5,510 bases of DNA from Candidatus Babeliales bacterium (lineage in GTDB: Bacteria; Babelota; Babeliae; Babelales; CAZZPM01). The DNA is taken from assembly GCA_016763165.1 (NCBI GenBank), contig JAESUJ010000029.1:1-5510 (forward strand), given 5' to 3'. The notes beneath the pieces were generated by a model that saw only the letters and a list, made by a program, of their open reading frames with translations, was not told the origin of the DNA and made no database searches. Below, piece by piece: positions 5,354-5,510 of this stretch; position 1 is the first letter of the stretch, and each line of letters opens with the position of its first letter. The position numbers and the translations under genes were made by a program.

Positions 5354-5388
5354 GCGGAGAGAAAAAATATTGTTTGACGACAAAAATC

Positions 5389-5417
5389 TTGCCGAAACTG
5401 AATCTATTCAATAGAAT
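5389..5417 (+). promoter_or_regulatory. Candidate promoter for the gene cut by the right edge
   Basis: TTGCCG (5389-5394) and TAGAAT (5412-5417) with a 17-nt spacer. The -10 matches five of six consensus bases and the -35 four. Transcription would start near 5424, about 70 nt before the GTG at 5494. An ATG at 5422 would then fall at or before the transcript start, which favours the GTG as start. Confidence 0.4.
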
Positions 5418-5493
5418 AGAGATGGTTTTAATGATCGACATCTTTGCTTGCAGCATCAAAAGATTTTTTTCCAAAAACTATAAGGGGCTCGCT

Positions 5494-5510
5494 GTGAAGT
5501 TACAAATTGC
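5494..5510 (+). CDS. Start of a protein gene cut by the window edge
   Basis: A GTG at 5494 follows a good SD (AAGGGG, 5482-5487) at 6 nt, and reads M-K-L-Q-I-A before the window ends. The same frame is open back to an ATG at 5422, which would add 24 residues but lacks a good SD and sits at the predicted transcription start. Five or six residues cannot identify a protein. The start resembles the N terminus of some cytidylate kinases (typically followed by IDGP and a P-loop), but that is only a guess. Confidence 0.5.

Noticed and set aside
5232..5414. Plus-strand open frame of 60 codons overlapping the end of the secreted protein gene
   Set aside because: It overlaps a longer frame by about 95 nt, has no SD, and its translation is a Lys/Leu-rich shadow.

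Overview
The window is compact, AT-rich bacterial chromosome: six complete protein genes and the first codons of a seventh, on both strands, with very short gaps. The standard code is used, Shine-Dalgarno (SD) sites are clear, and the best promoters are sigma70-like (TTGACA/TATACT type). A LolD/MacB-class ATPase plus two proteins with signal peptides points to a Gram-negative-type envelope. The base composition, the mix of housekeeping genes with unrecognised secreted proteins, and a probably non-discriminating aspartyl-tRNA synthetase would fit a host-associated, reduced-genome lineage such as Candidatus Dependentiae (TM6). That placement is an inference from general resemblance. No marker in the window proves it.

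Left part (1-1785, minus strand): aspS, aspartyl-tRNA synthetase. It is read leftward from a good promoter at 1834-1862, and its true start is an ATG at 1785, not the upstream in-frame GTG. A 236-bp divergent control region (1786-2021) also carries a near-consensus rightward promoter (1926-1955).

Centre (2022-3179, plus strand): a tightly coupled two-gene operon. The first gene encodes a HI0074-family protein (nucleotidyltransferase substrate-binding, HEPN-related). Its usual nucleotidyltransferase partner is absent and its R-x4-H motif is changed to K-x4-Y. The second gene encodes a LolD/MacB/YknY-type ABC ATPase with all catalytic motifs intact but no permease next to it. The first stop codon directly abuts the second start codon. 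This unusual pairing is the most interesting feature of the window.

Right-centre (3176-4436, minus strand): rsmG (16S rRNA m7G methyltransferase) followed, 25 nt downstream, by a gene for a small secreted six-cysteine protein of unknown function. The secreted-protein gene converges on the ABC ATPase gene so closely that the two stop codons share a TTAA.

Right end (4547-5510, plus strand): a gene for a secreted protein of unknown function, divergent from rsmG, then a short spacer with a candidate promoter and the start of another gene cut by the window edge. I see no RNA gene, CRISPR array, insertion sequence, phage gene or attachment site. No stretch longer than 300 bases lacks a gene.
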